DNA of 64,000 bases from Halomonas sp. 1513 (GTDB lineage Bacteria; Pseudomonadota; Gammaproteobacteria; Pseudomonadales; Halomonadaceae). Of this stretch, positions 20,101-31,000 are shown piece after piece. A program made the translations under genes and the position numbers. Every line of letters begins with the position of its first letter. The first letter of the stretch is position 1. The stretch is from contig CP019326.1 in NCBI GenBank assembly GCA_001971685.1, positions 2,666,001 to 2,730,000 on the forward strand. The letters run 5' to 3'. The notes beneath the pieces are model-generated. The model did no database searches, was not told where the DNA came from, and saw only the letters and a list, made by a program, of their open reading frames with translations.

Positions 20101-21554
20101 AGCGCCACCTTGTCCATATCCAACTGCGCCCCCGCCAGCGCCAGCGCGATTCCGCCGACATCGCCGGCCCCTTGGGTGATGAGGATATCGTCGGGGCGCA
20201 GCACGTTGGCCAGCAGCCCCGGCAGTTCCGACTTACTGGCGACGAACAGGGGGTCGACCTTGCCACGCTGGCGGATCGAGCCTGCCAGGGTACGCCCTTC
20301 GGCCCCCGGCAGCGGCGACTCGCCGGCGCTGTAGACGTCGAGCAGTAGCAGCGTATCGACCCCGGAGAGCACGCGCACGAAGTCCTCATAAAGGTCGCGG
20401 GTACGCGAATAGCGGTGCGGCTGGTAGACCATCACCAGCCGCCGCTGGGGCCAGCCGGCACGCACCGCACGGATCACCATCTCCACCTCGCGGGGGTGGT
20501 GGCCATAGTCGTCGACCAGCATCACCTCACCGTCGCCGCCCGGCGACGCGAAATGACCATGCACCTGAAAGCGCCGCCCGACGCCGGCGAATCCAGCCAG
20601 GCCGCGCTGGATCGCCGCATCGCTGACGCCGGCATCGCTGGCCACGGCGATCGCCGCCAGCGCATTGAGGGCGTTGTGCTCACCGGGCATGGACAGGCGC
20701 ACGGCGAGGGGGGCCATCCCACCGGGACGGTGGGCGGTGAAACACACCTCGCCGGCCTGCTGCACGAAGTCGGCGATACGATAGTCGGCATCGTCGCTGA
20801 AGCCGTAGGTGACGAACTGGCGATGTACGTCGTCGAGCAACCCGCGCACATTGTCATCATCGATGCACAGGATCGCCAGGCCGTAGAACGGCAGGTTGTG
20901 CAGAAACTCGATGAAGGTGCTCTTGAGGCGCTCGAAATCGCCGCCGTAGGTGGCCATATGGTCGGCATCGATGTTGGTGACGATGGACACCATCGGCTGC
21001 AGATGCAGGAAGGAGGCGTCCGACTCGTCGGCCTCGGCCACCAGATAGTCGCCCTCGCCGAGGCGCGCATTGGTGCCGGCGCTGGTCAGCTTGCCGCCGA
21101 TCACGAAGGTCGGATCGAGCCCGGCCTCGGCCAGCAGCGTGGCGGTCATGCTGGTGGTGGTGGTCTTGCCGTGGGTACCGGCCACCGCGATACCGTGGCG
21201 AAAGCGCATCAGCTCGGCGAGCATCTCGGCACGCCGCACCACCGGCACACGGTGATCGTGAGCCCAGCGGATCTCGGGGTTGCTGGCATCCACCGCGGTG
21301 GACACCACCACCACGTCGGCGCCCTCGGCATGGCGCTGGTGATGGCCGATGCACACCTCGACCCCGCAGCCACGCAGATGCTCGATCACGCTGGAGGCCT
21401 TGAGGTCGCTGCCGCTCACCTGGTAGCCCTGGTTGGCCAGCACTTCGGCAATACCGCACATGCCGGCACCGCCGATCCCCACGAAATGAATGCGTCGAAT
21501 CCGCCGCATGCCGAGGCCAGCGGCGGTCGCTTGAGTGGCGTTGATATCAGTCAA
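20097..21554 (-). CDS. murC: MurC, UDP-N-acetylmuramate--L-alanine ligase
   Basis: 485 aa from a TTG at 21554. This start has GGAG seven bases upstream and overlaps the murG stop by eight bases, and it gives an N-terminal extension before [11 protein letters not shown] like that of E. coli MurC. The ATG at 21509 is the alternative (470 aa) but has no ribosome-binding site. MurC adds L-Ala to UDP-MurNAc. Seen: Rossmann [17 protein letters not shown] loop [26 protein letters not shown] and YQPHRYSRT. Coupled to murG and ddl. Confidence 0.95.
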   Translation of the reverse strand: MTDINATQATAAGLGMRRIRRIHFVGIGGAGMCGIAEVLANQGYQVSGSDLKASSVIEHLRGCGVEVCIGHHQRHAEGADVVVVSTAVDASNPEIRWAHDHRVPVVRRAEMLAELMRFRHGIAVAGTHGKTTTTSMTATLLAEAGLDPTFVIGGKLTSAGTNARLGEGDYLVAEADESDASFLHLQPMVSIVTNIDADHMATYGGDFERLKSTFIEFLHNLPFYGLAILCIDDDNVRGLLDDVHRQFVTYGFSDDADYRIADFVQQAGEVCFTAHRPGGMAPLAVRLSMPGEHNALNALAAIAVASDAGVSDAAIQRGLAGFAGVGRRFQVHGHFASPGGDGEVMLVDDYGHHPREVEMVIRAVRAGWPQRRLVMVYQPHRYSRTRDLYEDFVRVLSGVDTLLLLDVYSAGESPLPGAEGRTLAGSIRQRGKVDPLFVASKSELPGLLANVLRPDDILITQGAGDVGGIALALAGAQLDMDKVAL

Positions 21555-22632
21555 AAGCAGTCTCCATGCAGCCGGCCACCAGCCGTTCGATGGCGTCGAG
21601 GCGCGCTTCGCCTCGCGCCCGCACGGCCATGGCGGCAAGCGTCTCGGGGTCCAATAGCACCGGCAGGCGCGCGGCCAGGGAATCGGGGGTCAGGGTCGCC
21701 TGGGGCATCAGCTCGGCGGCCCCGGCATCCACCAGCGCCTGGGCGTTGGCGGTTTGATGATCATCTACCGCATGGGGGAACGGCACGAACAGCGCAGGCT
21801 TGGCGGCGGCGGCCAGCTCGGCCACGGTCAGTGCGCCGGCACGACACACGACCAGGTCGGCCCAGTCATAGGCGGCCGCCATGTCATCGATGAATTCGCT
21901 GACTTCGGCACTCACCCCGACATCGGCGTAGGCCTGGCGGGTCGCCTCGGCCTTGTCGCGCCCGGCCTGATGATGCAGCGCCGGACGCTGCTCCGCCGAC
22001 AGCCGGGCCAGCGCCGTCGGCAGACACTGGTTGAGCGCCTGGGCGCCCAGCGAGCCGCCCACCACCAGCAGCCGTAGCGGCCGCTGGGCCATCGTCGCGG
22101 CGCTGCGCGGCTGTGCACCCAGCGCCGCGATCTCCTCACGCACCGGGTTACCCAGCACCTCCGCGCGGCCGCCGAAGGCCTGGGGAAAGGCGGCATAGAC
22201 ACGCCGCGCCAACCGCGACAGCGCCTTGTTGGTCATGCCGGCCACGGCGTTCTGCTCGTGGATGATCAGCGGACGGCGCATCAGCCACGCCGCCAGCCCG
22301 CCGGGCCCACTGGCGAAGCCGCCCAGCCCCACCACCAATTGCGGGTCCAGCCGGCGGATGACAGCCCGCGCCTGGGCAATGGCACGCAGCAGCCGCCACG
22401 GTGCCTGCAGCCATCCGCTGGCGCCATTGCCGCGCAGACCGGCAATGTCGATGTGATGCAGCGGGATACCGGCCTCGGGCACCAGACGGTTTTCGATGCC
22501 GCGCGGGCTGCCCAGCCACTCGACGTGGACATCCTTGGCAGCCAGGCCACGTGCCAGCGACAGCGCCGGGATCACGTGCCCGCCGGTGCCGCCGGCCATG
22601 ATCAGAACACGTCGGGGAAAACGCTGGCTCAC
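21547..22632 (-). CDS. murG: MurG, lipid II synthase glycosyltransferase
   Basis: 361 aa. Peripheral membrane GT-B enzyme that transfers GlcNAc to lipid I, giving lipid II. N-terminal [11 protein letters not shown] loop (about 14-24), HEQNAVAG, and the C-terminal UDP-GlcNAc domain with [23 protein letters not shown] and [14 protein letters not shown] are all present. Starts within the ftsW stop (four-base overlap) and ends within the start of murC. Confidence 0.97.
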   Translation of the reverse strand: MSQRFPRRVLIMAGGTGGHVIPALSLARGLAAKDVHVEWLGSPRGIENRLVPEAGIPLHHIDIAGLRGNGASGWLQAPWRLLRAIAQARAVIRRLDPQLVVGLGGFASGPGGLAAWLMRRPLIIHEQNAVAGMTNKALSRLARRVYAAFPQAFGGRAEVLGNPVREEIAALGAQPRSAATMAQRPLRLLVVGGSLGAQALNQCLPTALARLSAEQRPALHHQAGRDKAEATRQAYADVGVSAEVSEFIDDMAAAYDWADLVVCRAGALTVAELAAAAKPALFVPFPHAVDDHQTANAQALVDAGAAELMPQATLTPDSLAARLPVLLDPETLAAMAVRARGEARLDAIERLVAGCMETAFD

Positions 22633-23852
22633 TTGGCGACTCCTGTGGATCGCACCCCGGCGTCGCTACGCGCCCGCGGGGCGGTGGGTTGGGCGCGCCG
22701 TTCGGCACGCCGCGTCTCGCGATCGACGCGCATCAGCAGGCCGATCATGACCGCACTGACCAGCAGGCTAGACCCACCGTAGCTGAGCAGCGGCAGCGTC
22801 AGCCCCTTGGTCGGCAGCATCCCGGTGCTCACCGCAATGTTGATGAATGCCTGAGAGCCGATCACCAGCGCGATGCCATAGCTGAGGTAGGCGGCAAACG
22901 GCAGTCGTGCCAGCTCCGCGCGACGGCCGATCTTGAGGGCACGAAACACCAGCAGGGCAAACAGTCCGACCACCGCAATGGCACCGAACAGGCCGAGCTC
23001 CTCGGCCAACACGGCAAACACGAAGTCGGTGTGCGCCTCGGGCAGATAGAAGAGCTTCTGCACGCTGTTACCCAGCCCCAGCCCCAGCCAGTGTCCCCGG
23101 CCGAAGGCGATCAGCGCCTGGGTCAGCTGATAGCCGCTGGCGAACTGGTCGGCCCAGGGGTCGGCAAAGCTGGTCAGGCGCGCCAGGCGATAGGGCTCGG
23201 CAATCGCGACATAGAAGCCCAGCACCCCGACCACCAGCAGCAGCAGCCCGAAGCGCCACAGCGGCGCGCCGGCCATCAGCAGCATGCCCATCACGCAGCC
23301 GGTCATTACCACTACCGCGCCGTAGTCGGGCGCCAGGATCAGCAGCAGCGCGATTACCGCCACCACCAGCAGCGGGCGCAGGAAGGCGCCCCAGTGCTGT
23401 CGCACCTCGGCCAGAAAGCGCTCCAGGTAGCCGGCCATGTAGGCGATCAGGCACAGCTTGGTCACCTCCGAGGCCTGCAGGTTGAAGGGCACGCCGGGCA
23501 GCGACAGCCAGCGCTTGCTGCCGTTGATCTCGCGGCCGAAGATCAGCACCAGCGCCAGCAGCGCGATGCCGATCAACAGCAGCAGCGGGCCATTGACCTT
23601 CCACCACACCAGCGGCACCCGCGACACCCCGATGCCGGCCCCCAGCGCCATCAGCACGAAGATGCCGTGGCGAATACTGAAGTAATAGGGATTGCCGGTC
23701 AGGCTCGAGGCCACCTCGGTGGAGGCGGAGGTGACCATCACCCAGCCAATCAGCAGCAGCGACAGCGACGCCAGCAGCAGCCAGCCGTCGAACGGCTGCT
23801 CTGCGGTGGAGAAACGTGCCGCCACGCCACGCGCCCTGGTGCCTGCCTTCAT
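22629..23852 (-). CDS. ftsW: FtsW, septal peptidoglycan glycosyltransferase (SEDS)
   Basis: 407 aa. SEDS polymerase that works with FtsI at the septum. Ten hydrophobic segments between about residues 22 and 385; conserved SEDS features include INGSKRWLSLPG (about 110-121), PDYGAVVVM, the LGLGLGNSVQKLFYLPEAHTDF stretch (about 265-287) and LPLLSYGGSSLL near the end. Four-base overlaps with murD and murG. Confidence 0.96.
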   Translation of the reverse strand: MKAGTRARGVAARFSTAEQPFDGWLLLASLSLLLIGWVMVTSASTEVASSLTGNPYYFSIRHGIFVLMALGAGIGVSRVPLVWWKVNGPLLLLIGIALLALVLIFGREINGSKRWLSLPGVPFNLQASEVTKLCLIAYMAGYLERFLAEVRQHWGAFLRPLLVVAVIALLLILAPDYGAVVVMTGCVMGMLLMAGAPLWRFGLLLLVVGVLGFYVAIAEPYRLARLTSFADPWADQFASGYQLTQALIAFGRGHWLGLGLGNSVQKLFYLPEAHTDFVFAVLAEELGLFGAIAVVGLFALLVFRALKIGRRAELARLPFAAYLSYGIALVIGSQAFINIAVSTGMLPTKGLTLPLLSYGGSSLLVSAVMIGLLMRVDRETRRAERRAQPTAPRARSDAGVRSTGVAK

Positions 23853-25252
23853 GCCTCCGCCTCCGCCTGTCGGGCCAGCACCCAGCGTCGAAACTGGTCG
23901 CCGCGCTCCTGGTAGTTGGCAAACTGGTCGAAGCTGGCACAGGCCGGCGACAGCAGCACGCAGTCGCCGGGCATCGCCAGCGTCGCGGCCAGCGTCATCG
24001 CCTCGTCCAGGTTCGCCACCGAGTGAACCGGCAGCGCCCCCCGCAGGCTGCGTGCCATGCGCTCGCCGTCGATACCGAAGAGCACCGCAGCACGCGCGTG
24101 CTCGGCGAGAGGGGCGCGCAGGGGACTGAAATCGGCGCCCTTGCCGACGCCGCCGGCCAGTAGAATCAATTTACCGTCGAGGGTCGGCCCGAGCCCGGCG
24201 ATCGCTGCCAGCGTGGCGCCCACATTGGTGCCCTTGGAGTCGTTGATCCAGGCGACTCCCTGCCACTCGGCGATCACCTCGCCGCGATGCGCCAGGCCGG
24301 TAAAGCGCATCAGCACATCGCACATGGCATCCAGCGGCAGATCGAGCCGCGCCCCCATCGCCAGCGCTGCCAGCGCATTGGCCTGGTGGTGGCGCCCGCG
24401 CAGGTGCACCTCACCCGCCGCCAACAGCGGGCGGTCGCCCTGCATCAGCCAGGCTTGTGCCCCGCGGCCGTCGTCGTGGCTGGCAATGCCCCACTCGTCC
24501 TCGGCCGGCGCCGCTACGGTGAAGCGCTCGAGCAGCGGCGGCGGCGCATCCAGCGGCCAGGTCATGGGATCATCGCCATTGACCACCGCGTGCCGGGCGC
24601 CACGAAAGATGCCCTGCTTGGCGCGGCGGTAGCCGTCGAGGTCGCCGTGGCGATCGAGATGATCCTCGCAGAGGTTAAGAAAAGCGCAGGTCTCGGCCCC
24701 CAAGCACGGCGTGGTCTCGAGCTGAAAGCTCGACAGCTCGAGCACGTAGAGGTCGGCATCCGGGGTGTCATGCAGCAGGTCCAGCGCCGGGGTGCCGAGA
24801 TTGCCCCCCACCGCCACGCGACACCCCGCCTCGCGCGCCATCTCGCCCAGCAGGGTGGTCACGGTGGACTTGGCATTGGAGCCGGTGATGGCGGCGATCG
24901 GCGCCCGGGCAGCGCGCACGAACAGTGCGATCTCACCCACCACCAGCGGCTCGCCGGTGGCCGCCCGGGTGCGTCCGGCCAGCTCGGCGAGCCCCGGCGT
25001 GGCGGGGTCGACCCCGGGACTCAGCACCACCTCCTCGACCTGGCGTAGGTCGAGGCCGGTGAGCGGCCCGCAGTAGATCTCGACGCCCGGGTGGGCGGCG
25101 TGGAAATCGTCGAGCCCGGGCGGCGCCGAACGGGTATCGGCGACCATGTAGGCGACCCCCTGGCGGCTCAGATGCCGGCAGATCGCCCGCCCCGAGATGC
25201 CCAGCCCCACCACCAGGGTCATGCCCGGCGGCACTACGATCGGTTCAGCCAT
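23849..25252 (-). CDS. murD: MurD, UDP-MurNAc-L-Ala--D-glutamate ligase
   Basis: 467 aa from the ATG at 25252, preferred over a GTG at 25261 because GAGG lies eight bases ahead of the ATG. Adds D-Glu to the stem peptide. Motifs: MTLVVGLGISGRAIC (N-terminal UDP-binding), ITGSNAKSTVTTL (ATP loop), LNLCEDHLDRHG, WINDSKGTNVGAT and LLSPACASFDQF. Ten bases behind mraY, four-base overlap with ftsW. Confidence 0.96.
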   Translation of the reverse strand: MAEPIVVPPGMTLVVGLGISGRAICRHLSRQGVAYMVADTRSAPPGLDDFHAAHPGVEIYCGPLTGLDLRQVEEVVLSPGVDPATPGLAELAGRTRAATGEPLVVGEIALFVRAARAPIAAITGSNAKSTVTTLLGEMAREAGCRVAVGGNLGTPALDLLHDTPDADLYVLELSSFQLETTPCLGAETCAFLNLCEDHLDRHGDLDGYRRAKQGIFRGARHAVVNGDDPMTWPLDAPPPLLERFTVAAPAEDEWGIASHDDGRGAQAWLMQGDRPLLAAGEVHLRGRHHQANALAALAMGARLDLPLDAMCDVLMRFTGLAHRGEVIAEWQGVAWINDSKGTNVGATLAAIAGLGPTLDGKLILLAGGVGKGADFSPLRAPLAEHARAAVLFGIDGERMARSLRGALPVHSVANLDEAMTLAATLAMPGDCVLLSPACASFDQFANYQERGDQFRRWVLARQAEAEA

Positions 25253-25262
25253 GTGAGCCACC

Positions 25263-26345
25263 TCAGCGCACCTTCAAGGTGGCCAGGCCGACCAGTACCA
25301 GCACCACGGTGATGATCCAGAAACGCACGATGACCCGCGGCTCCGGCCAGCCCTTGAGTTCGAAATGGTGATGCAGCGGCGCCATGCGGAAGATCCGCCG
25401 GCCGGTCAATTTGTAGGAGCCGACCTGCAGGATCACCGACACCGTCTCCATCACGAACACCCCACCCATGATGAACAGCACGATCTCCTGGCGCACGATC
25501 ACCGCCACCACGCCCAGCGCCGCGCCCAGCGCCAGCGCGCCGACGTCGCCCATGAAGACCTGAGCGGGATAGGTGTTGAACCACAGGAAACCCAGCCCGG
25601 CACCGGCAATGGTGGCGCAGAACACCGCCAGCTCGCCGGCGCCGGGAATCATCGGAATCTGTAGGTAGTTGGCGAAGACCGCGTTGCCGCTGGCGTAGGC
25701 GAACACCGCCAGGCCCATGGCCACCAGCACGGTGGGCATGATCGCCAGGCCATCGAGGCCGTCGGTGAGGTTGACCGCATTGGAGCTGCCCACGATCACG
25801 AAGTAGGTCAGCACGATGAAGAACACGCCCATCGGCACCACCACGTCCTTGAACAGCGGCACGATCAGGCTGGTCTCCACCGGGCTGGCGGCGGTGGTAT
25901 ACAGCAGCACCGCCGCCGCCAGGCCGATCACCGACTGCCAGAAATACTTCCAGCGCGCCGGCAGGCCGCGTGGGTTCTTTTCCACGACCTTGCGGAAATC
26001 ATCCACCCAGCCGATGGCCCCGAAGCCCAGGGTAACGCCGAGCACGATCCATACGTAGTGGTTGGCGAGGTCGCCCCACAGCAGGGTGCTGACGGCGATC
26101 GCCATCAGGATCATCGCCCCGCCCATGGTCGGAGTGCCGGCCTTGGACAGGTGCGACTGAGGGCCGTCGTCGCGCACCGCCTGGCCGATCTGTCGCTCGA
26201 CCAGCCGGCGGATCATCACCGGCCCCAGCCACAGGCACAGCATCAGCGCCGTGATGGTCCCCAGGATCATGCGCAGGGTGAGGTAGTTGAAAACGTTGAA
26301 GGCGCTCTGGAATTGCGCCAGAAAATTGGCCAGATAAAGCAGCAT
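25263..26345 (-). CDS. mraY: MraY, phospho-MurNAc-pentapeptide translocase
   Basis: 360 aa, ten predicted membrane helices. Makes lipid I by moving phospho-MurNAc-pentapeptide to undecaprenyl phosphate. Catalytic Asp-rich motifs are visible: KAGTPTMGG (about 70-78), GWVDDFRKV (about 113-121), [13 protein letters not shown] (about 190-202), [11 protein letters not shown] and the [12 protein letters not shown] loop near the C-terminus. Nine bases after murF. Confidence 0.98.
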   Translation of the reverse strand: MLLYLANFLAQFQSAFNVFNYLTLRMILGTITALMLCLWLGPVMIRRLVERQIGQAVRDDGPQSHLSKAGTPTMGGAMILMAIAVSTLLWGDLANHYVWIVLGVTLGFGAIGWVDDFRKVVEKNPRGLPARWKYFWQSVIGLAAAVLLYTTAASPVETSLIVPLFKDVVVPMGVFFIVLTYFVIVGSSNAVNLTDGLDGLAIMPTVLVAMGLAVFAYASGNAVFANYLQIPMIPGAGELAVFCATIAGAGLGFLWFNTYPAQVFMGDVGALALGAALGVVAVIVRQEIVLFIMGGVFVMETVSVILQVGSYKLTGRRIFRMAPLHHHFELKGWPEPRVIVRFWIITVVLVLVGLATLKVR

Positions 26346-26354
26346 GTGTCGCGT

Positions 26355-27740
26355 TCACCTTGATGCATCAGCGCGCAGGACGGCAATCACGCGTTCCATG
26401 CCGGCACTGCGCGAGCCCTTGACCAGCACGCTGGCCCCTGGCGGCAGATGGTTGTGGGCATGGCGCGCCAGCGCCTCCCAGTCGTCGAAATGGCAGCCGG
26501 CAGCGCCGCAGGCCGTCGCAGCCTCGCGCGCGGCGTCACCGGTGGTGCCAAGAAAATCGATCCCCTTCTCCTGCGCATGGCGCCCGACCTCGGCATGCAG
26601 CCGCGCGGACGCCTCTCCCAACTCTCCCATGGCACCCAGCAGGCACCAGCGGGGCCCCGGCATGTCGGCCAGCGCATCCAGCGCCGCCATGACCGCGCCG
26701 GGGTTGGCGTTATAGGTATCGTCGATCAGCCGTGTGCCGCGCAGCCCCTCGACCACGGCCATGCGACCCGGCATCGGCGCCACCGCCGCGAGTCCGGCGA
26801 GCACCGCCCCGTCATCGAGTCCCATGGCCAGGGCCGCTGCCGCCGCCAACAGCGCGTTGCCCACGCTATGGCGCCCCAGCAGCGCAAGCTGTACGCGACC
26901 CAGCTCACGGCCATCGAACGACAGCGTGAAAGCATAGCGCCCCAGCTCGTCACAGGCCAGCGCCCCGGCACACACCCGCGCCCGGCCGTGCTCGAGGCTT
27001 ACGTCCATCACCTCTCGCTCGCCGGCCAGTTGCCGCCACACTGGATAGAAGCGGTCGTCGCGGTTGAGCACGGCCACGCCGTCAGGCCCCAGTCCGGCGA
27101 GAATCTCTGCCTTGGCCTGGGCGATCTGCCCCATGCCGCCGAACTCGCCGACATGGGCGCCGGTGACGTTGGTGATCACCGCCACATCAGGACACGCCAG
27201 CGAGGTAGTCCAGGCGATCTCGCCGAGATGGTTGGCGCCCAGCTCGACCACCGCCTGGCGATGCTCGCTGCGCAGCTCGAGCAGCGTCAGCGGCGCGCCG
27301 ATGTCGTTGTTGAGGTTGCCGCGGGTGGCCAGGGTCGCCCCGCGCTGGGAGAGCAGCGTGGCCAGCATCTCCTTGACCGAGGTCTTGCCGCTGTTGCCGG
27401 TAATCGCCGCCAGTCGCCCGGCACTGGCCTGCCCCCAGGCGCGCCGCCGCGCCAGGCCGAGCAGCCCGAGCGCCAGGCGAGTATCGCTCACCACCAGCTG
27501 CGGCAGCGGATCGTCCACCGGGTGCTCGACCACCGCCGCTGCGGCACCCGCGGCGCGCGCCTGGGCCAGGAAGTCGTGGCCGTCGAAGCGTTCGCCGCGC
27601 AGCGCCACGAACAGCGCATCGGCGCCCAGCGCACGGGTGTCGGTGGTGATCGTGTCGAGCCTGCATGACGCCTCTGCCGGCGCCGCCACGCCCAGCGCTT
27701 GCGCCACCTCGCCGAGGCTATTCAAGCCCAGATGCTTCAT
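26355..27740 (-). CDS. murF: MurF, D-alanyl-D-alanine-adding ligase
   Basis: 461 aa. Adds D-Ala-D-Ala to UDP-MurNAc-tripeptide. Motifs: ITGNSGKTSVKEM (ATP loop, about 110-122), ELGANHLGEI, VTNVTGAHVGEFG, IDDTYNANPGAVMAAL and the C-terminal LVKGSRSAGMERV. Four-base overlap with murE and nine bases to mraY. Confidence 0.97.
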   Translation of the reverse strand: MKHLGLNSLGEVAQALGVAAPAEASCRLDTITTDTRALGADALFVALRGERFDGHDFLAQARAAGAAAAVVEHPVDDPLPQLVVSDTRLALGLLGLARRRAWGQASAGRLAAITGNSGKTSVKEMLATLLSQRGATLATRGNLNNDIGAPLTLLELRSEHRQAVVELGANHLGEIAWTTSLACPDVAVITNVTGAHVGEFGGMGQIAQAKAEILAGLGPDGVAVLNRDDRFYPVWRQLAGEREVMDVSLEHGRARVCAGALACDELGRYAFTLSFDGRELGRVQLALLGRHSVGNALLAAAAALAMGLDDGAVLAGLAAVAPMPGRMAVVEGLRGTRLIDDTYNANPGAVMAALDALADMPGPRWCLLGAMGELGEASARLHAEVGRHAQEKGIDFLGTTGDAAREAATACGAAGCHFDDWEALARHAHNHLPPGASVLVKGSRSAGMERVIAVLRADASR

Positions 27741-29236
27741 GTCCCGACACTCCGTCTGGCCAGCCCGGCCTCGGCTTCGGCCAGGTCGCTGAAGGCGTGG
27801 CGCACGCCGGCCACCTCCTGGTAGGTCTCGTGACCCTTGCCGGCGATCAGCACGATGTCCTCGGGCTCGGCCGCGGCCAGCGTGCGAGCAATCGCCTCGC
27901 GGCGGCCGTCAATCTCCCATACCCCGTCGGCGTCGGGCGCAGCGAGCCCGGCACGGATCGCCGCGCGAATCGTCGCCGGCGCTTCGCCACGCGGATTGTC
28001 ATCGGTGATGACGATACGGCCGGCGTGGACTTCGGCCACCTTGCCCATCAGCGGCCGCTTGCCGGGGTCGCGATCGCCGCCGCAGCCGAACAGGCACCAC
28101 AGGGTCGCCGTCTCGCCGAGGTGGGCGCGCAGCGCGCGCAGGGCATTATCGAGGGCGTCCGGGGTGTGAGCGTAATCGATCACCACGCTCGGCCCGCCGG
28201 GAGCCGTTAGCCGCTGCATGCGACCCGGCACCGGCGCCAGCGACTCGGCGGCGGCGAGCAGCGCATCGAGGTCGTCACCCAAGCCGTAGAGCGTGGCAAT
28301 GGCCAGCAGCACGTTGTCGAGATTGAAGCGCCCCATCAGGCCCAGCGCCAGCACCCGCTCCCCCAGCGGGGTAGCGATCAGCGCACGCTGACCGGTGGCA
28401 TGCGGCAGCCACTCGACAACCCGCAGCGTGGTCGCCTCGTCCTCCCCGCAGGCCAGCACCCGCACGTGCTCCGAGATCCCGGCCAGCATCAGCCGCGCCA
28501 GCGGATCGTCGGCGTTGACCACCGCCAACTCGAGTTCGTCACGCTTGAACAGCTGGGCCTTGGCCGCGGCGTAGGCCGCCATGCTGGGGTGGTAGTCGAG
28601 GTGGTCACGACTCAGATTGGTGAACACCCCCGCCGCCACACGGCATCCGGCCAGGCGGCCCTGGTCGAGGGCGTGGGACGAAACCTCCATGGCCACTCGC
28701 GTCACATCCTGGCCGGCGATCTCGGCCAGCGACGCCTGCAGCGCCAGCGGCCCCGGGGTGGTCAAGCCGCCGTCGGCGAGACGGCCGACGCGCCCGTTGC
28801 CGAGGGTGCCAATCACGCCGCAGGTGCGCCCCAGCGCCTCGCTGAGCTCGGCGATGTAGTGCGTCACCGAACTCTTGCCATTGGTGCCGGTGACGCCGAT
28901 CAGCTGCAGTTGATCCGGCACACCGAACAGTTCGCGCCCCAGCGCACCGAGCTGCGCCTTGAGCCCGGGCAGCCCCAGCACGCGCGGGTCCGGCGGCGGC
29001 GATTCGCCGTCGTCGAGGTGGTAGAGCACCGTGGCGACGCCTGCGGCGAGTGCGCTCTCGACGAAGTCGCGCCCGTCGGCGCTGACCCCGGGCAACGCCA
29101 CGAAAATATCGCCCGCCATCAGGCGTCGGCTGTCGAGTTCCAGACGCAGCTCCCTGGCGGCGGGCAAGGGCGCCATGTCGGCATCCGGCCAGCGGCTGCT
29201 CAGCGCATGCGTCAAGCGTTGGCGATCGACCTGCAT
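27737..29236 (-). CDS. murE: MurE, meso-diaminopimelate-adding ligase
   Basis: 499 aa. Adds the third residue of the stem peptide. VTGTNGKSSVTHYI (ATP loop, about 115-128), EVSSHALDQGRL, FTNLSRDHLDYH and DYAHTPDALDNAL identify the family; the DDNPRGE motif (about 407-413) is the one that selects meso-diaminopimelate rather than lysine. Overlaps murF; 12 bases behind ftsI. Confidence 0.97.
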   Translation of the reverse strand: MQVDRQRLTHALSSRWPDADMAPLPAARELRLELDSRRLMAGDIFVALPGVSADGRDFVESALAAGVATVLYHLDDGESPPPDPRVLGLPGLKAQLGALGRELFGVPDQLQLIGVTGTNGKSSVTHYIAELSEALGRTCGVIGTLGNGRVGRLADGGLTTPGPLALQASLAEIAGQDVTRVAMEVSSHALDQGRLAGCRVAAGVFTNLSRDHLDYHPSMAAYAAAKAQLFKRDELELAVVNADDPLARLMLAGISEHVRVLACGEDEATTLRVVEWLPHATGQRALIATPLGERVLALGLMGRFNLDNVLLAIATLYGLGDDLDALLAAAESLAPVPGRMQRLTAPGGPSVVIDYAHTPDALDNALRALRAHLGETATLWCLFGCGGDRDPGKRPLMGKVAEVHAGRIVITDDNPRGEAPATIRAAIRAGLAAPDADGVWEIDGRREAIARTLAAAEPEDIVLIAGKGHETYQEVAGVRHAFSDLAEAEAGLARRSVGT

Positions 29237-29248
29237 CTGCTGTCCTTG

Positions 29249-31000
29249 TCAGGGGGGAATGGGTTCGAGGCTTTGCTGATCGACCTCGGCCGGCTCGCGA
29301 CGCTGGTCCGGCGGCACGTCGAGCAGCCGCAGTGCGCTGCCGACCACCCGCGAGAATACCGGGGCAGCCACCGCGCCACCGTAATACTCCCCGCCGCGGG
29401 GGTGATCGATCATCACCACCGTGACGATACGCGGTTCGGAGACCGGGGCGATCCCGGCAAATACGCTGCGATAGGCGTCTTCGGCATAGCCGCCGGCGGC
29501 GGTCTTGCGTACCGTGCCGGTCTTGCCGGCGACGCGATAGCCGGGCACGGCCGCGCGCCGCCCACCGGTGGTGGGCTGCACCGACTCCTCCATGATCCGC
29601 AGCAGGTCGTAAGCCACGGCCGGGTCGATGGCCGGGTTGCTGGTCGGCGGCTGCTCGAGCTTCAACAGCGATGGCGCAAGCCGCTCGCCCTGGTTGGCAA
29701 TGGCGGTATAGGCGCTGGCCAGCTGCAGGGTCGACACCGACATGCCGTAGCCGTAGGAGAGCGCCGCACGCTGGCTACGCGACCAGCGCGTCGGCGCCGG
29801 CAAGGTGCCGGTGGATTCGCCGGGATAGCCGGTCTCGGGGCTCTGGCCGAAACCCAATTGGCGATACTTGTCGGGCACTGCCGTCTCGTTGAGTTCGAGC
29901 ACGATGCGCGACATGCCGATATTCGATGACTTCTCGAGGATTTCGGCAAGATCCAGCTCGCCGTAGTTGCGGAAATCGCGAATCGTGAAGCGGTCGATGC
30001 GCATCCAGCCCGGCGAGGTGTCGATCACCGTATCACGCCGATACTCGCCGCTCTCCAGCGCCGCGGCCATGGCCAGCGGTTTCATCACCGAGCCCGGCTC
30101 GAAGACGTCGACGATGGCCTGGTTACGCAGCCCGCGCGGGTCGATGCCGGCGCGATTGTTGGGGTTGTAGGAGGGCTGGTTGGCCATCGCCAGCACCTCC
30201 CCGGTACGCGCATCCATCATCACCAGGCTACCGCCGTCGGCGCCGTGCTCGGTGACCGCTGCCTTGAGTTCGCGGTAGGCCATGTACTGCAGCCGCTGAT
30301 CGATGGCCAGCGTCAGGTCGCCGCCGGGGCGCGCCTCGCGCAGCAGCTGCAGATCGCGCACCAGGCGACCGCGACGGTCCTTGAGCACACGCCGCTGGCC
30401 GGGCGTGCCGGCCAGGTAGGGCTGGTAGGCCAGCTCCAGCCCCTCCTGCCCCTGGTCGTCGACGTTGGTCACGCCGAGCAGCTGGGCGGCCACTTCGCCG
30501 GCCGGATAGTAGCGGCGGTACTCGTTCTGCCCATAGACCCCGGGCAGGCGCAGGTCGAGCACGCGCTGGGCGTCGTCGGGCGTCAGCATGCGCCGCAGAT
30601 ACATGAACTCGCGTTCACTGAAGCGCTCGAGACGCTGGTTGAGCTGTTCAAGGTCGGTCCCCAGCGCCTGGGAGAGCATCAGGCGCTGGATGGTGTCTTC
30701 CGGCAACTCCTGGGGATTGACCCACAGGCTCACCACCGGTGTGGAGATGGCCAGCGGCTCGCCGTTGCGGTCGACGATCATGCCGCGGTGAGCGGGGATG
30801 GTGTCAGTGCGCAGGGTACGGGCGTCCCCCTGCCCCTGCAGGAAGGGGCGATCGATGACATGCAGATTGACGATGCGCACCGCAAGCAGGCCCAGGCCGA
30901 TCAGCACCAGCGCCACCATCAGGATGTAGCGGCCGCTACCCAGCGGATCGGTGGGCGGGGGCCGACGCCGCGTCACGGCATCTTGCGGATCGGCTCTCAT
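29249..31000 (-). CDS. ftsI: FtsI (PBP3), septal transpeptidase
   Basis: 583 aa. Class B penicillin-binding protein that cross-links septal peptidoglycan with FtsW. A cytoplasmic tail, one transmembrane helix (about 25-46), a pedestal domain (RGMIVDRNGEPLA at about 72-84) and a transpeptidase domain. The active-site triad is intact: Ser304 in SVMK, SSN at 358-360, KTGT at 493-496. Start overlaps the ftsL stop by four bases. Confidence 0.97.
   Translation of the reverse strand: MRADPQDAVTRRRPPPTDPLGSGRYILMVALVLIGLGLLAVRIVNLHVIDRPFLQGQGDARTLRTDTIPAHRGMIVDRNGEPLAISTPVVSLWVNPQELPEDTIQRLMLSQALGTDLEQLNQRLERFSEREFMYLRRMLTPDDAQRVLDLRLPGVYGQNEYRRYYPAGEVAAQLLGVTNVDDQGQEGLELAYQPYLAGTPGQRRVLKDRRGRLVRDLQLLREARPGGDLTLAIDQRLQYMAYRELKAAVTEHGADGGSLVMMDARTGEVLAMANQPSYNPNNRAGIDPRGLRNQAIVDVFEPGSVMKPLAMAAALESGEYRRDTVIDTSPGWMRIDRFTIRDFRNYGELDLAEILEKSSNIGMSRIVLELNETAVPDKYRQLGFGQSPETGYPGESTGTLPAPTRWSRSQRAALSYGYGMSVSTLQLASAYTAIANQGERLAPSLLKLEQPPTSNPAIDPAVAYDLLRIMEESVQPTTGGRRAAVPGYRVAGKTGTVRKTAAGGYAEDAYRSVFAGIAPVSEPRIVTVVMIDHPRGGEYYGGAVAAPVFSRVVGSALRLLDVPPDQRREPAEVDQQSLEPIPP

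Noticed and set aside
25253..25261. GTG start for murD three codons upstream
   Set aside because: The ATG at 25252 has GAGG at ideal distance; the GTG would sit two bases after the mraY stop without a proper binding site.
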